This document shows, piece by piece, positions 6,579 to 15,257 of a stretch of 34,939 bases of DNA. The notes beneath the pieces are model-generated. The model saw nothing but the letters and a program-made list of their open reading frames with translations. It did not search any database and was not told the DNA's origin. Origin of the DNA: CACKLF01 sp002725175 (GTDB taxonomy: Bacteria > Pseudomonadota > Alphaproteobacteria > Rhodobacterales > Rhodobacteraceae); contig PBQX02000021.1 in NCBI GenBank assembly GCA_002725175.2, positions 1 through 34,939 of the forward strand. The letters run 5' to 3'. Position numbers and translations under genes: made by a program. Numbering within the stretch: position 1 is the stretch's first letter; the number at the start of each line of letters is the position of its first letter.

Positions 6579-6626
6579 AATTATGTTGAAAGGTTTTTAT
6601 TTAAAAATTTAACACATATAATAACT

Positions 6627-6821
6627 ATGACTTTACTAATTAATCAGCCTAAGCCTGTTGAAAAGTCGGTAACAAGAGGGGTGACACCACTTTATGCGGA
6701 TCAAGTAGTTGAAGAATATTATTGTGGTCCAAAAACTTGTTTATTATACTTACTGTGTCCATTACTTATCTGCTTCGGAGAAAGGGCACCTTTATTTGAT
6801 AAACAGAATGTTATAATATAA
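6627..6821 (+). CDS. Small Cys-containing hydrophobic protein
   Basis: 64 residues: a polar N-terminal half, then CGPKTCLLYLLCPLLICFG (~33-51), a short hydrophobic stretch with four cysteines that could be a membrane helix or a palmitoylated hairpin. Upstream lies the AT-rich sequence shared divergently with the F-box-like gene (6579-6626). No family recognised. Confidence 0.65.
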   Translation: MTLLINQPKPVEKSVTRGVTPLYADQVVEEYYCGPKTCLLYLLCPLLICFGERAPLFDKQNVII

Positions 6822-6847
6822 ACATAGAATACATAATATAAATTTGA

Positions 6848-7102
6848 ATGACAAATTTTTATGTATATACTGCTGAAGAAATGTTTAAAATTGCAGACAA
6901 TTCTAACAATATCGGATGTATTGTTAATTTCAATAAAAAAAATTACACATTAAAGGAAACTGAAAGTGTTTCACGCGGAAGTCGAGTTGCAAGTGATACA
7001 AATAAAAATTATTTCATAGAAGTAGTGCCAAAAGTATGTGGAAATTGGTCATTATGGCAAGATGATAATGGATTTAATTTTTGGCTATTCCACACAAAAT
7101 AG
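6848..7102 (+). CDS. Small protein of unknown function
   Basis: 84 residues with no signal peptide or membrane segment. It has an acidic N-terminus (YTAEEMFKIADNS), a central Lys/Ser-rich part and an aromatic C-terminus (NWSLWQDDNGFNFWLFH). Compact and apparently globular. The ATG follows TAATATAAATTTG. It ends nine bases before the opposing gene at 7112. Function unknown. Confidence 0.65.
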   Translation: MTNFYVYTAEEMFKIADNSNNIGCIVNFNKKNYTLKETESVSRGSRVASDTNKNYFIEVVPKVCGNWSLWQDDNGFNFWLFHTK

Positions 7103-7111
7103 TTCTATTTA

Positions 7112-8242
7112 TCACGAAATGTAAATTTGATGCATATAATATGATAGTTCACCATAATCTAATTTTGGACACACAAAATATTCACCAATATTTTTCACAA
7201 TATCTTCTGGTAAACATGATAATAACGTGTATGTATTAGCGTATTTCGTATTATGAAGTTTTTTTAATAGTTCGTTTATAGTTTCCAACATTCCACATCG
7301 AGAATTACCGAATTCAAATTTTAATCTTTGTAAACACCTAGCACTAGTATCGTACATATGAATGTAACTCCTGGAAATATGTTTAGTATCAAGACAAAAT
7401 AGATATGTATGAAATAACTGCTCATAAGAATACACACCGTTCGCGAACGCGGCGAAGAGCTCGGCGTTTGGAAAATATTGTAACATTTGCATTAAACAAT
7501 TTCTATATTTGAAATAATACATTACCCCGCGGGGCTTAATTCCGCGGCGCCGCAGTTCGGCGGTCCTCCGCGTGACGCGCTCCGTGCTACCAATTAAATC
7601 TGAGTTCAAGCCAACAGATAATATAGTATTATAGTCGTTGTACTTGGTTCGCTGTGAAACAATATACATTTTAATAAGTAAAATAGAAATGGCGCGGATA
7701 CTCTCTTCATCATGAGCCGAGGTGGCTGGGAACTCACGCACCGTCCAGCGGTCACGCCCGCCGTATACAGGATGCGCGCGTGAAATGACGGTCCGCTGTC
7801 GCTGCCAAGGCCATCGGAGTCCAGGTCCAGGTGGATCTGCAGCCTTGTATTCATATTGCATTTTTTTATAATCATAATCAGCTCTAATAAAATATTCAAT
7901 TAACTCTGGTTTACCAAGAATCCATGCTTTAACAAATTTAATAGTATCATCTAACAAATATTCGATAACATTTTTTACATATACACATGGTTTACCCCGG
8001 ACGCCGAGCCCGACGCCGTCGGTTTCAAATACATGTTTATATGATTTCAAATACACACTATTTTTAAGGTCGTATTTTAATCTCTTATATCCAGTCAGGG
8101 GATGTTTTCCCAATTCACCATTAAACATTTTTTTTAGAATTAACACATCTGGTTTATTTTTAAATGGCGTCTCATATGTTTTTTCATATATTTTCGAAAC
8201 CAAATGCTCTTGGAAACAATTGTATCGTTCTACGCAGTCCAT
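7112..8242 (-). CDS. Unknown protein with GC-rich islands and C-terminal LP motif
   Basis: 376 residues. The AT-rich backbone encodes aromatic- and Lys-rich, probably helical sequence; a C-terminal SCLPEDIVKNIGEYF (~343-357) resembles the first F-box helix. Four abrupt GC-rich patches (near 7432-7475, 7524-7592, 7725-7850 and 7994-8022) encode Arg/Gly/Pro-rich pieces such as PPGPGLRWPWQRQR and RRTAELRRRGIKPRG. The frame is kept throughout, so the patches are tolerated insertions or composition shifts rather than damage. No known family recognised. Convergent with 6848. Confidence 0.7.
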   Translation of the reverse strand: MDCVERYNCFQEHLVSKIYEKTYETPFKNKPDVLILKKMFNGELGKHPLTGYKRLKYDLKNSVYLKSYKHVFETDGVGLGVRGKPCVYVKNVIEYLLDDTIKFVKAWILGKPELIEYFIRADYDYKKMQYEYKAADPPGPGLRWPWQRQRTVISRAHPVYGGRDRWTVREFPATSAHDEESIRAISILLIKMYIVSQRTKYNDYNTILSVGLNSDLIGSTERVTRRTAELRRRGIKPRGVMYYFKYRNCLMQMLQYFPNAELFAAFANGVYSYEQLFHTYLFCLDTKHISRSYIHMYDTSARCLQRLKFEFGNSRCGMLETINELLKKLHNTKYANTYTLLSCLPEDIVKNIGEYFVCPKLDYGELSYYMHQIYIS

Positions 8243-8284
8243 TTTTCAAAAAGTCCTTTTAAAGTAATATTCAAATATGTTATA

Positions 8285-10423
8285 TCATTTTTTTGTACCA
8301 GACGCATTCACATACGGGTGACTGGTAATAACAAAATTATCCATATCCTCCTTGTTCCAAAGGTGTTTCTTCGCTTCTTTATCAATCCATTTCTTTAATT
8401 CTTCATTTTTGTCAATTTCTAAATATTTATTCCAATTTTCATCAGCATCTTCAAACATAATCACTGCAGAGTCATACTCTCTATTTAGTTCGTCAATTTG
8501 TTTTAATTTTTGTGAATATTCTGGATTATCAATTTTAGAAGGCCATAAATACCATAATAATGAATTTTGTTCTGGATTATCAATTTTCTCCGAATGCCCT
8601 GAAAGTTGTTTTTCAAAAAAATCTTTATCAATAAATAATTTAAGCTTCTCATTTTCTAATTTATTTCTATATTCCCTTGCATCTTCCATAGATTTATAAA
8701 ACAAAGTATCTTGTGGTGGATTCAAAAAACCACCTCTACCGAGTCGTTGATTTTGTTGACGTGCTGCGTGACGAAGCATACGGGAACGAAGCCTGCGAGC
8801 CCGAGGACGCTCGGGCTCATCTGAATTCTCCAATCCTAACATTGCGTTGTCATACTGTAGAACAGTATTGTCTTGTGATTCATCAAATAATGGTTCTTTA
8901 GGTGCTGCTGGGTCACCTTTGCTTCTAAGATTGTTGCGGCGTGGAACATGCCACACTCGCCCCTCGCGCGCCGCCTTCGATGCAGAAACAATTTTTTTTT
9001 CTTCTTCTTCTTCTTCTTTTTTTACAAAATCATCAACTTTACTCAATATAGAGGATGGGTTTCTTAATTTTTCTAATCGTTTCAGAAAATCTAGTTTAGT
9101 CTCATCATCTCTTTTTGTCTTCCAACATAATTTCCTTCTTGTTGCATCTTCAGGGCGACGCGGCAGACGTAAGTGTTTTAAATAGTTTTTGTGTAGTACT
9201 GTCGCGTCGGCGCTCGACGCCGATTCCTTATTTTCATTTAATAAAGCAGCTAAATTTGATGAAGTTCTTTTAGGTCCACCTATTAGAGTACCTTCGATAG
9301 GAATTTCGGTGTCATTAGTAGTTATATCATTATGGGAACGCAGTGGGAGTGCTAAATCCTTTAAAACGTAATCGTATTCCTTTTTCTCCCAGTTACTAAT
9401 ATCATCAAATGTATTCTTAAGTTTACTTAAACTAATGTTTTCATATATCTTATCATCTTCTGCGGTGCTGTCCGTTGCAACTTCACCAGTATTTTTATTT
9501 ATTGGAATTTTATCTGCTTCAAATACTCTTACATTAGAAATTGGGTCATTTGGATTATATAAAGCAATGTTACCATATGTTTTTGGGGGCATACCAGCAG
9601 TCATTTGGCGACGAAGACTGCGCCACCCATGGCGACCCGCACGCGCCCTTCGTCGCGTTGCACGACGACCTCCTCTTTTTTGTCTATTCAAGTGTCTATG
9701 TGTTCTAATATTTGTTTTGAATCCGGATTCTTCTGAACACACAGAGCATGATAAATCAGCAATTATTATATCATTATATCCCATATCATAAACTTTGTTA
9801 ATTAATTCTTCTAAAGTAATGTCAAATGTTTCTCTTCTTTCTTTTAATAATGTTTCGGTAGGATTATTTGGTATACTTGTTTTATTCCAACTTGGTAATA
9901 AATCAATTTTGTTTCCATTACTTAAAAACATTACTATTCTGTTGTCATAAGCATCTAAAAGATTACCACTTTCATCAGTTAAAGGATTACCTTCGTCATC
10001 TTCTATAAAATCTAAAATGTCATCATATTTTGATATTTGATAATGTTTATTCAAAAATAAATCAGTTTTATTCCATTTATTAATATCGTATAAACATTTC
10101 TTTTTCCAGTCTGAAGTGTAATTCAAATAATCTTGACTTTCGCGGGCATCGGGAGTTGCCAATGTATTTCCGTATTCATTATAATATTCTATACATGATA
10201 ACTTTTCTTGTAACTTTTCAATAGCACTTTTACAAGTTGTTTCTAATAAAGCACCTTCAATAGCAGTTGGGATAATATGCAATAAATCTTGTTTTACATA
10301 ATTTGCTATACCAACTTTTGTAGCATTCATTTTATAAACATTACATTTTGAAGATTTGTATTCCTCTTCATGATATGCACCGTGACAAGTTATTACAATT
10401 ATCGGTATGTCACATCCACTCAT
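8285..10423 (-). CDS. Candidate caspase-like (clan CD) protein with long charged tail
   Basis: 712 residues from the ATG at 10423 (MSGCDIPII); an in-frame ATG at 10447 would add eight residues but overlaps the stop of the gene before. A hydrophobic strand IPIIVIT runs into CHGAY (His14), and later a second strand, NDIIIADLSCSVC, carries Cys226. Strand-His-Gly and strand-Asp-x-x-Cys are the signatures of clan CD cysteine peptidases (caspase, CHAT). The 212-residue spacing is longer than usual, so this is a candidate only. From ~250 onward it is disordered: Arg/Gly-rich (RGGRRATRRRARAGR), a Lys/Glu run from a CTT-type repeat near 9000, and a repeated KIDNPE segment. GC-rich islands near 8741-8822, 8930-8975 and 9600-9672. 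Confidence 0.75.
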   Translation of the reverse strand: MSGCDIPIIVITCHGAYHEEEYKSSKCNVYKMNATKVGIANYVKQDLLHIIPTAIEGALLETTCKSAIEKLQEKLSCIEYYNEYGNTLATPDARESQDYLNYTSDWKKKCLYDINKWNKTDLFLNKHYQISKYDDILDFIEDDEGNPLTDESGNLLDAYDNRIVMFLSNGNKIDLLPSWNKTSIPNNPTETLLKERRETFDITLEELINKVYDMGYNDIIIADLSCSVCSEESGFKTNIRTHRHLNRQKRGGRRATRRRARAGRHGWRSLRRQMTAGMPPKTYGNIALYNPNDPISNVRVFEADKIPINKNTGEVATDSTAEDDKIYENISLSKLKNTFDDISNWEKKEYDYVLKDLALPLRSHNDITTNDTEIPIEGTLIGGPKRTSSNLAALLNENKESASSADATVLHKNYLKHLRLPRRPEDATRRKLCWKTKRDDETKLDFLKRLEKLRNPSSILSKVDDFVKKEEEEEEKKIVSASKAAREGRVWHVPRRNNLRSKGDPAAPKEPLFDESQDNTVLQYDNAMLGLENSDEPERPRARRLRSRMLRHAARQQNQRLGRGGFLNPPQDTLFYKSMEDAREYRNKLENEKLKLFIDKDFFEKQLSGHSEKIDNPEQNSLLWYLWPSKIDNPEYSQKLKQIDELNREYDSAVIMFEDADENWNKYLEIDKNEELKKWIDKEAKKHLWNKEDMDNFVITSHPYVNASGTKK

Positions 10424-10443
10424 TATTATATAACAAACATATT

Positions 10444-10593
10444 TCATTGAATAATATCATTGTACTTCAAAAAATCACTATATGACCCATATGACCCTGG
10501 CCCAGTGCGACGTCGCGCTGCGCGCCTGTGACGTCGCGGCATACGACTTTTTCGAATACACATAACGCTTAAAATTACACGTATACATTTCAT
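10444..10593 (-). CDS. 49-residue Arg-rich micro-protein
   Basis: An open frame from ATG at 10593 to TGA at 10444-10446. The N-terminus is MKCIRVILSVMCIRKSRM, followed by a basic GC-rich core (RRHRRAARRRTGPGSYGSYS) and an AT-rich end (FLKYNDIIQ). An A/T-rich TATAAAAAAA-like tract lies just upstream, and it is co-oriented with both neighbours. It explains an otherwise odd GC-rich patch between two genes. Short length makes it uncertain. Confidence 0.5.
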   Translation of the reverse strand: MKCIRVILSVMCIRKSRMPRRHRRAARRRTGPGSYGSYSDFLKYNDIIQ

Positions 10594-10634
10594 TATTTAC
10601 TTTTTTTATATTTTATTGTACCCAGACCCAGTCC

Positions 10635-11732
10635 TTATTCTGTTGGTGGTGGTGGTGGTTGCGCCGCCGCATCAGCGGCAGCTTTAGCTTCTAACTTTCT
10701 ACGTAATCTATTTCTAACGCCATTTCTCCTACCTCCACCTCTGAAACTTTGTGGTGGGGGCAGCGCTTTCGCGGCTGCCCGAGATAAATTTGGATTCGAG
10801 CACATTTCTTCAAGAGCACTGAAATCTTCATCATCATTAACAACCTGGCCTTTTTGTTTCATCATTTCTTTGAACATTCCTTGAAAATCTTTTGACTTGA
10901 ACATTTTTTTGAATTTTTTATCTTTTTTCATCTTCTCCATCATTTCACTAACTTCACCCACCAACTCTTCTTGATTAACATCACCACTTTCCATTTTAGT
11001 CTTAAGTTTTTGGGCAACCGATTGGACTAGATTCTTTAAACCACCACCACCTATCAATTTCTTCATAATGGAAGAAACATCAGGAGCAGCCATATCCCCA
11101 ATATCATTTTCGAATGAAGACATATCTATGTCTTCCGCAATCTCTTTCGCTAAATTTCCTATCTTTGTATTTTTAAACATTTCTTCATACTTAGATGCGG
11201 CATCGGCCGCATCGCCACCTGTCGCCGAGGGTGAAGGGCTATCATCATCAGATGAATCGCCTCCGGGCCACCTCTCTGCTTCAAATTCTTCACTATTTTC
11301 TTCTAGTAGCTTTTGAACAATATTCAACATTTGTGATTGTACACCTTCTACATCATTAAACATGTTCTCATCATCAAAATTTTCAAAAAAATCTTCTAAA
11401 CTTTTCGATTTAGAACGAACAGTTGTTCCTATTAACACAAGGGTTTGCATAAATTTCCAAATAACATTCTTGTTTTGTTCATTCGTTTTTGACGATTTCC
11501 AAATTTCAGACAAATCACAATCAAGACATGTTCGTTCACAGTCAAAAAAACTTTCATCTTTTACTGATATTTTATTAACATCGTCACCAATTGCTTTCAT
11601 GAATTTTTGAAGGGGACGTGTGTCATTTAATTCTGTTATAATCGTAACATCTTTTACATATTCAGGATAACATTTCTGTAAATTATTTATTAAATCATTT
11701 AAAGTTGTGTTAAAAGTTTGAATTAGTTCCAT
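10635..11732 (-). CDS. Acidic/Lys-rich helical protein, unknown
   Basis: 365 residues from the ATG at 11732 (MELIQTFN), which follows an AT-rich leader; an upstream in-frame ATG at 11774 lies within the divergent promoter gap. The N-terminal ~130 residues look globular, with a CERTCLDCDLSEIW cysteine cluster near 65-78. The middle is acidic and Ser-rich (DSSDDDSPSPS), then alpha-helical with alternating charge (SEMMEKMKKDKKFKKMFKSKDFQGMFKEMMKQK). The C-terminus is Arg/Ala-rich with a Pro run. GC-rich patches encode the Ala/Gly/Pro segments. The layout resembles abundant, uncharacterised algal giant virus proteins; no function assigned. Confidence 0.75.
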   Translation of the reverse strand: MELIQTFNTTLNDLINNLQKCYPEYVKDVTIITELNDTRPLQKFMKAIGDDVNKISVKDESFFDCERTCLDCDLSEIWKSSKTNEQNKNVIWKFMQTLVLIGTTVRSKSKSLEDFFENFDDENMFNDVEGVQSQMLNIVQKLLEENSEEFEAERWPGGDSSDDDSPSPSATGGDAADAASKYEEMFKNTKIGNLAKEIAEDIDMSSFENDIGDMAAPDVSSIMKKLIGGGGLKNLVQSVAQKLKTKMESGDVNQEELVGEVSEMMEKMKKDKKFKKMFKSKDFQGMFKEMMKQKGQVVNDDEDFSALEEMCSNPNLSRAAAKALPPPQSFRGGGRRNGVRNRLRRKLEAKAAADAAAQPPPPPTE

Positions 11733-11800
11733 AAATAATTTGCAGAAATAATTTATTGAATTTGGAACGCGCATTTTTTTTATTTCTATCTTATACTAAT
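11733..11800. promoter_or_regulatory. Divergent promoter region
   Basis: A 68-base A/T-rich gap between the divergent starts at 11732 and 11801, with a short GGAACGCGC core. It must hold both promoters if the internal starts are right. No exact ATATTATAA; TTTTATTTCTATCTTATACTAAT precedes the plus-strand ATG. Confidence 0.4.
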
Positions 11801-12340
11801 ATGAATCAAGACTCTTCAAATATAACTGTTGAAGTTTTTCGTAAATGTCCGAATATACTTAAACTAAAATGCACATTGAAAGATTGGACTCCGTCGACAA
11901 AAGTATCTTATATCGCTCCTCAATCACCTGATTTACGTCAATCATATACTGGTTCCGCAATACCATTTCCTGATGCAGAAATTGCTTTTGAAAATACTAC
12001 CAATAAAGGTGAAATAAAACCTAAAAAAAGTGTTTTCTATATTAGAATGCGGTATCCTAATTCTTATTATTCACACTTAGGTACAAGACTAATTCCTCCA
12101 CATGTAATATTAACAGTTGAAAAAAATAACTCAAAATACACAAAATATGTTGTGGTTGGTGAAGCAGCACCATTTAGAATGTTATCATATCCTTCGAGTC
12201 CAATACCAAGAATCAGTCCTGTTTTTTATGACAGAAGTAAAATGGACAATAGTAGAACTCAAGAACAGATACTTAGATCTAGTGGATACAAATTAATAAC
12301 CCCTGACAATTTTTGGGGTGGAGCTGTTCCCCATACATAA
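11801..12340 (+). CDS. Conserved-looking protein of unknown function
   Basis: 179 residues from ATG at 11801; the in-frame ATG at 11756 would put 15 extra residues in the divergent promoter gap. It looks globular and beta-rich, with motifs such as YYSHLGTRLIPPHVILTVEK, YVVVGEAAPFRMLSYPSSP and a C-terminal FWGGAVPHT. No signal peptide or membrane segment. I do not recognise the family. The well-ordered composition with few low-complexity stretches suggests a conserved core-type protein. It is followed 42 bases later by eIF4E on the same strand. Confidence 0.7.
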   Translation: MNQDSSNITVEVFRKCPNILKLKCTLKDWTPSTKVSYIAPQSPDLRQSYTGSAIPFPDAEIAFENTTNKGEIKPKKSVFYIRMRYPNSYYSHLGTRLIPPHVILTVEKNNSKYTKYVVVGEAAPFRMLSYPSSPIPRISPVFYDRSKMDNSRTQEQILRSSGYKLITPDNFWGGAVPHT

Positions 12341-12382
12341 ATTGAGTATAAATTTTAACTAAATTATATTATATATAACCTT

Positions 12383-12853
12383 ATGGGAAATATGAAACAT
12401 AATTGGTCTTTCTGGTTTCATTCCTCTAGAAATGCAAGTTGGGCAAAAGACAGTTATGACTTCTTAACTAAAACAAACAATGCTAATGATTTTTGGGGTG
12501 TTTTCAAATATTTAAAAGAATCCCATTACAATAGTGGTATTTTTTTTGTAATGAAGGAAGACATATTCCCAGACTGGTCAAGTCCTGAAAATAGAGATGG
12601 GGGGTTTATATCAATTAAAATTGATACTTATGACCTACATCGTATTACTAAAATATGGATCGAATATATGATTGCGGGGGATATAATAGAAGATAAATCT
12701 GAAGATTTTGTGCATGGATTATCAATTAGTCCTAAAAATGGCCATTATATTTTAAAACTATGGTGTAACCAAAAAACAAAATCAACCAAGCTAATAAAAA
12801 ACTTGCCACATATTTCTACCAGCAAATTTACATCTTTTTCATATAAAAAATAA
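12383..12853 (+). CDS. Translation initiation factor eIF4E, cap-binding
   Basis: 156 residues matching the eIF4E core from its first conserved block (HNWSFWFHSS corresponds to HPLQNRWALWFF). Trp20 and Trp65 align with the cap-sandwiching Trp56 and Trp102 of human eIF4E, Trp38 (NDFWGVF) with the eIF4G-binding Trp73, and Trp127 (LKLWCNQ) with Trp166. The block P-D-W-S-S-P-E-N-R-D-G-G aligns with P-M-W-E-D-E-K-N-K-R-G-G, so the cap-recognising Glu103 is Ser66 here. The protein lacks the family's N-terminal extension and has a shorter C-terminus. It would bind the 5' cap of viral mRNAs in the host cytoplasm. It acts with eEF3, EFL and tRNAs encoded nearby. Confidence 0.85.
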   Translation: MGNMKHNWSFWFHSSRNASWAKDSYDFLTKTNNANDFWGVFKYLKESHYNSGIFFVMKEDIFPDWSSPENRDGGFISIKIDTYDLHRITKIWIEYMIAGDIIEDKSEDFVHGLSISPKNGHYILKLWCNQKTKSTKLIKNLPHISTSKFTSFSYKK

Positions 12854-12855
12854 AT

Positions 12856-13980
12856 TTAATTCACAGATGTACTATTCGCTTTATTTATATAACTTTGATA
12901 TAATTCCTCAGCTTCTCTTGCAGCAATCTTTGCATTTTCAGTAGCACGCATTAATTCATGAATCTTTTGTTCATTTGGCTCCTGGACAACTGGTGCTGGC
13001 ATTGGTGCCGCTGCCTCAACGGTGGCGGCCGCCGCGGCATCGTCAGGTGATGCCGACGTCGGGGCTGCAGCTTCGGACACGGCCACCGGTGTATCTGATG
13101 GCGTGGGAGACGGCGACTCGGTGGTCTCAGCAGACACCGCGTCAGCCGGCGCCAGCTCGACCGGTTCCTCGGGTGACGTAGCAATAGCTACATCAAGTTC
13201 TTTCTCAGTTGATTCTGAATTTTCTTCACCATCTTCACTGGCTGTGTCATCATCAGTGGCATAATCATAATAAGCGTATTGCTCTGTGTTTTCAGGAGTA
13301 TGAAACAAACAATATTGATCTGCCCGCGTCGAGGTGTCGGACTCATCCGGGACAATTACTAAACCACGTAGCACAATATCTGGATTATATCCACGCGGCT
13401 TCATAAAAATACCTTTTAACTCGACTAGAGGTACTACATTACAGTTTACTATCTTTGAAAAATCAATAATATTTTGTTCAGAATCCATGCATTGTACATC
13501 ATATTTACCCTTAGTTATATGAACACGGGTACAAAATATATTGTCATCACCAATTATTGGATGGTACATCTCTCTTATAGCAGAAGCTGGTGGTAATGGG
13601 CGACCTTCTAAAGGGCCCCCTACTTCCCACATATGTCCAAACCATTTATTATGATTTTTAACAAATTGGTCTACTAACCATACTTCCAGATTAGCTATCC
13701 ATTTTTTAAACTCAGTATGTTTAGCATCGCCATCATTTAATGACAATTTTAAAAATCCATTTTTTGAAGCCTCTGTTATATCAAGACTGTCTCCTACTTT
13801 AAATATTGGTAATGCAAACTGGAAAGTAATATCATCGTCTTTACAATGCTCTACCATGGCACCCCAAGAACCACCTACTAGTTCACCACCATCTGTTAAT
13901 TGAAAGTCACTCAAATCGACCATATCGAAATCGGGGACATATTCTGCATCTGAATCATATTCTTCATCAAATGTCGACAT
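12856..13980 (-). CDS. Acidic protein with globular core and Ala/Pro-rich tail, unknown
   Basis: 374 residues. An acidic N-terminus (DEEYDSDAEYVPDFDMVDLSD) precedes a globular region of ~200 residues (ITFQFALPIFKVGDSLDI, then FKKWIANLEVWLVDQFVKNHNKWFG, YHPIIGDD and LVELKGIFMKPRGYNPDIVLRG). The order resembles a group of uncharacterised NCLDV proteins in which a long helix with Trp precedes a Y-x-P-x-I motif; that relation is tentative. Residues ~255-340 are disordered and rich in Ala, Pro, Glu and Ser, encoded by a GC-rich island (~12999-13180). The C-terminus is a helix. Convergent with the eIF4E gene, two bases apart. ATATTATAA occurs upstream. Confidence 0.75.
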   Translation of the reverse strand: MSTFDEEYDSDAEYVPDFDMVDLSDFQLTDGGELVGGSWGAMVEHCKDDDITFQFALPIFKVGDSLDITEASKNGFLKLSLNDGDAKHTEFKKWIANLEVWLVDQFVKNHNKWFGHMWEVGGPLEGRPLPPASAIREMYHPIIGDDNIFCTRVHITKGKYDVQCMDSEQNIIDFSKIVNCNVVPLVELKGIFMKPRGYNPDIVLRGLVIVPDESDTSTRADQYCLFHTPENTEQYAYYDYATDDDTASEDGEENSESTEKELDVAIATSPEEPVELAPADAVSAETTESPSPTPSDTPVAVSEAAAPTSASPDDAAAAATVEAAAPMPAPVVQEPNEQKIHELMRATENAKIAAREAEELYQSYINKANSTSVN

Positions 13981-13995
13981 GCGTTGTTTTTAGAA

Positions 13996-14004
13996 TTATA
14001 ATAT
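13996..14004 (-). promoter_or_regulatory. ATATTATAA promoter-like element (minus strand)
   Basis: Exact ATATTATAA on the minus strand 15 bases before the ATG at 13980, in the 46-base gap shared with the divergent gene at 14027. The same tract is AT-rich enough to serve the plus-strand gene. Confidence 0.5.
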
Positions 14005-14026
14005 AATAATTATTTCAAACGCAATC

Positions 14027-14245
14027 ATGATAATTAGAGAAATAATACGTGATTTATTACATCATACACTTGATGAAGTTCGCCAAAAAAAAAATATGGA
14101 ACGTTTACAAAGCGATTTAATTGATCCAATAATAAGATATGCATTTGCACACCTATACCCTTATATCATTGTTACATCCATATTATTTTTCTTTATATTC
14201 ATTTTAGCAGTTGCAATATTAATATTTATTCTCAAAGGAAAATGA
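14027..14245 (+). CDS. 72-residue C-terminally anchored membrane protein
   Basis: An amphipathic, charged N-terminal half (REIIRDLLHHTLDEVRQKKNMERLQSD is split by His and charged residues) leads into YAFAHLYPYIIV and one long hydrophobic helix (~46-70) ending in KGK. The layout of a polar helix, an LYPYI junction and one membrane helix resembles tiny proteins common in algal giant viruses, from memory only. Its stop is one base from the opposing PhyH gene. Likely a membrane or virion component; function unknown. Confidence 0.7.
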   Translation: MIIREIIRDLLHHTLDEVRQKKNMERLQSDLIDPIIRYAFAHLYPYIIVTSILFFFIFILAVAILIFILKGK

Positions 14246-14246
14246 A

Positions 14247-15170
14247 CTATAAATTTTTAACATATACTCTTTCATTGGCGGCTTTTAACGAATATGTCGC
14301 ACCTATTGGAGGTTCACCTTCGCCCATCAATGAAAAATAAAATATTGGTCTTGCCTTACTAGATTTGTTTTCTCCACCACGATGATGTACTTCAGAAGAC
14401 CATATTATAAGACTTCCTTTTTTACATGAACATTTTACTCGTTTTATCCCTAATATTCTACATAACATTTCCGTTGCTTCATCATTAATAAGATCATCCA
14501 CAGAATACTCATCACTACCACCTCTCTTCTCTATTTCATATTTTATATTCCCAACAGATTTATAGTAATTTTTAAAATATTTCTTTGTTTCATGTTTTTT
14601 ATGTAATTTCTCAATTATTTGTTCGCCACCATCTATATTAAATAATTTATTAGAACCCATCATTACCTCTAATGGACCCATACTATCATCAATATCATCT
14701 AAGGCTATACCAAAAGATATCAAACTTGCTCCATTTTTAGTAGGAATTGTATCATAATGCCAAGTCTGTGCATAAGCGCCAGGATAACTTATTAAAGACG
14801 AACATTCTACAATTTTAGAATTTGGTATCACAGTTTCCACAAAATCATTTAGCCGTTCATAAACCATTTTTATAAACTTATCCATTTTTTCAATAGGTAA
14901 TTTTAAGTCTATTCTCCTGTGCTGACTATTTATATCACCAAATTCAGCATTATTATTACTCAATTCGTCTCTTATGTTATTAATTATAATATTGCATTCA
15001 CTATTTGTTAAAACATTTGGTATAACAATACATCCATTATTAGTAAACATATCAACTAGGTCATTTTGGTTAATTATTGGAACATTTGAAGCGCAGAAAG
15101 CCTGTACAGCGTTCAAACCAAACCACAATATTAATACTAATAAAATTAGTATTAACATATATTTATTCAT
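14247..15170 (-). CDS. Membrane-anchored PhyH-type Fe(II)/2-oxoglutarate dioxygenase
   Basis: 307 residues. Residues ~4-25 are a signal peptide or N-terminal anchor (LILILLVLILWFGLNAVQAF). The rest matches the phytanoyl-CoA dioxygenase (PhyH) superfamily: an NGCIVIPNVL entry strand, the iron-binding pair His138 and Asp140 in QTWHYDT, the distal His in VHHRGGEN (His263 most likely), and Arg274 in ARPIFYF for 2-oxoglutarate. A segment of ~50 residues rich in Lys and acidic residues is inserted between core strands. Family enzymes hydroxylate small molecules or side chains; the substrate cannot be read here. The N-terminal targeting segment suggests action at the ER or secretory pathway. Confidence 0.88.
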   Translation of the reverse strand: MNKYMLILILLVLILWFGLNAVQAFCASNVPIINQNDLVDMFTNNGCIVIPNVLTNSECNIIINNIRDELSNNNAEFGDINSQHRRIDLKLPIEKMDKFIKMVYERLNDFVETVIPNSKIVECSSLISYPGAYAQTWHYDTIPTKNGASLISFGIALDDIDDSMGPLEVMMGSNKLFNIDGGEQIIEKLHKKHETKKYFKNYYKSVGNIKYEIEKRGGSDEYSVDDLINDEATEMLCRILGIKRVKCSCKKGSLIIWSSEVHHRGGENKSSKARPIFYFSLMGEGEPPIGATYSLKAANERVYVKNL

Positions 15171-15257
15171 TAATAATACAAGATATTTTCATTCAGACAG
15201 CTTCGTGCTCAAACAAGTATAAGATATTCTCAATAGTATATTACTAAACACATACAT

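Noticed and set aside
8998..9018. CTT repeat as a regulatory or replication element
   Set aside because: It is in frame and encodes a Glu/Lys run inside the minus-strand gene at 8285, so a coding microsatellite is enough.
10497..10542. Palindromic CGACGTCG-rich patch as a replication origin or operator
   Set aside because: The patch lies inside a complete 49-codon frame that accounts for it, and similar GC-rich islands occur within other genes.
12951..13264. Overlapping long frames on both strands in the Ala/Pro-rich region
   Set aside because: They arise from GC-rich low-complexity coding sequence of the minus-strand gene at 12856; their products are low-complexity and have no promoter or start context.
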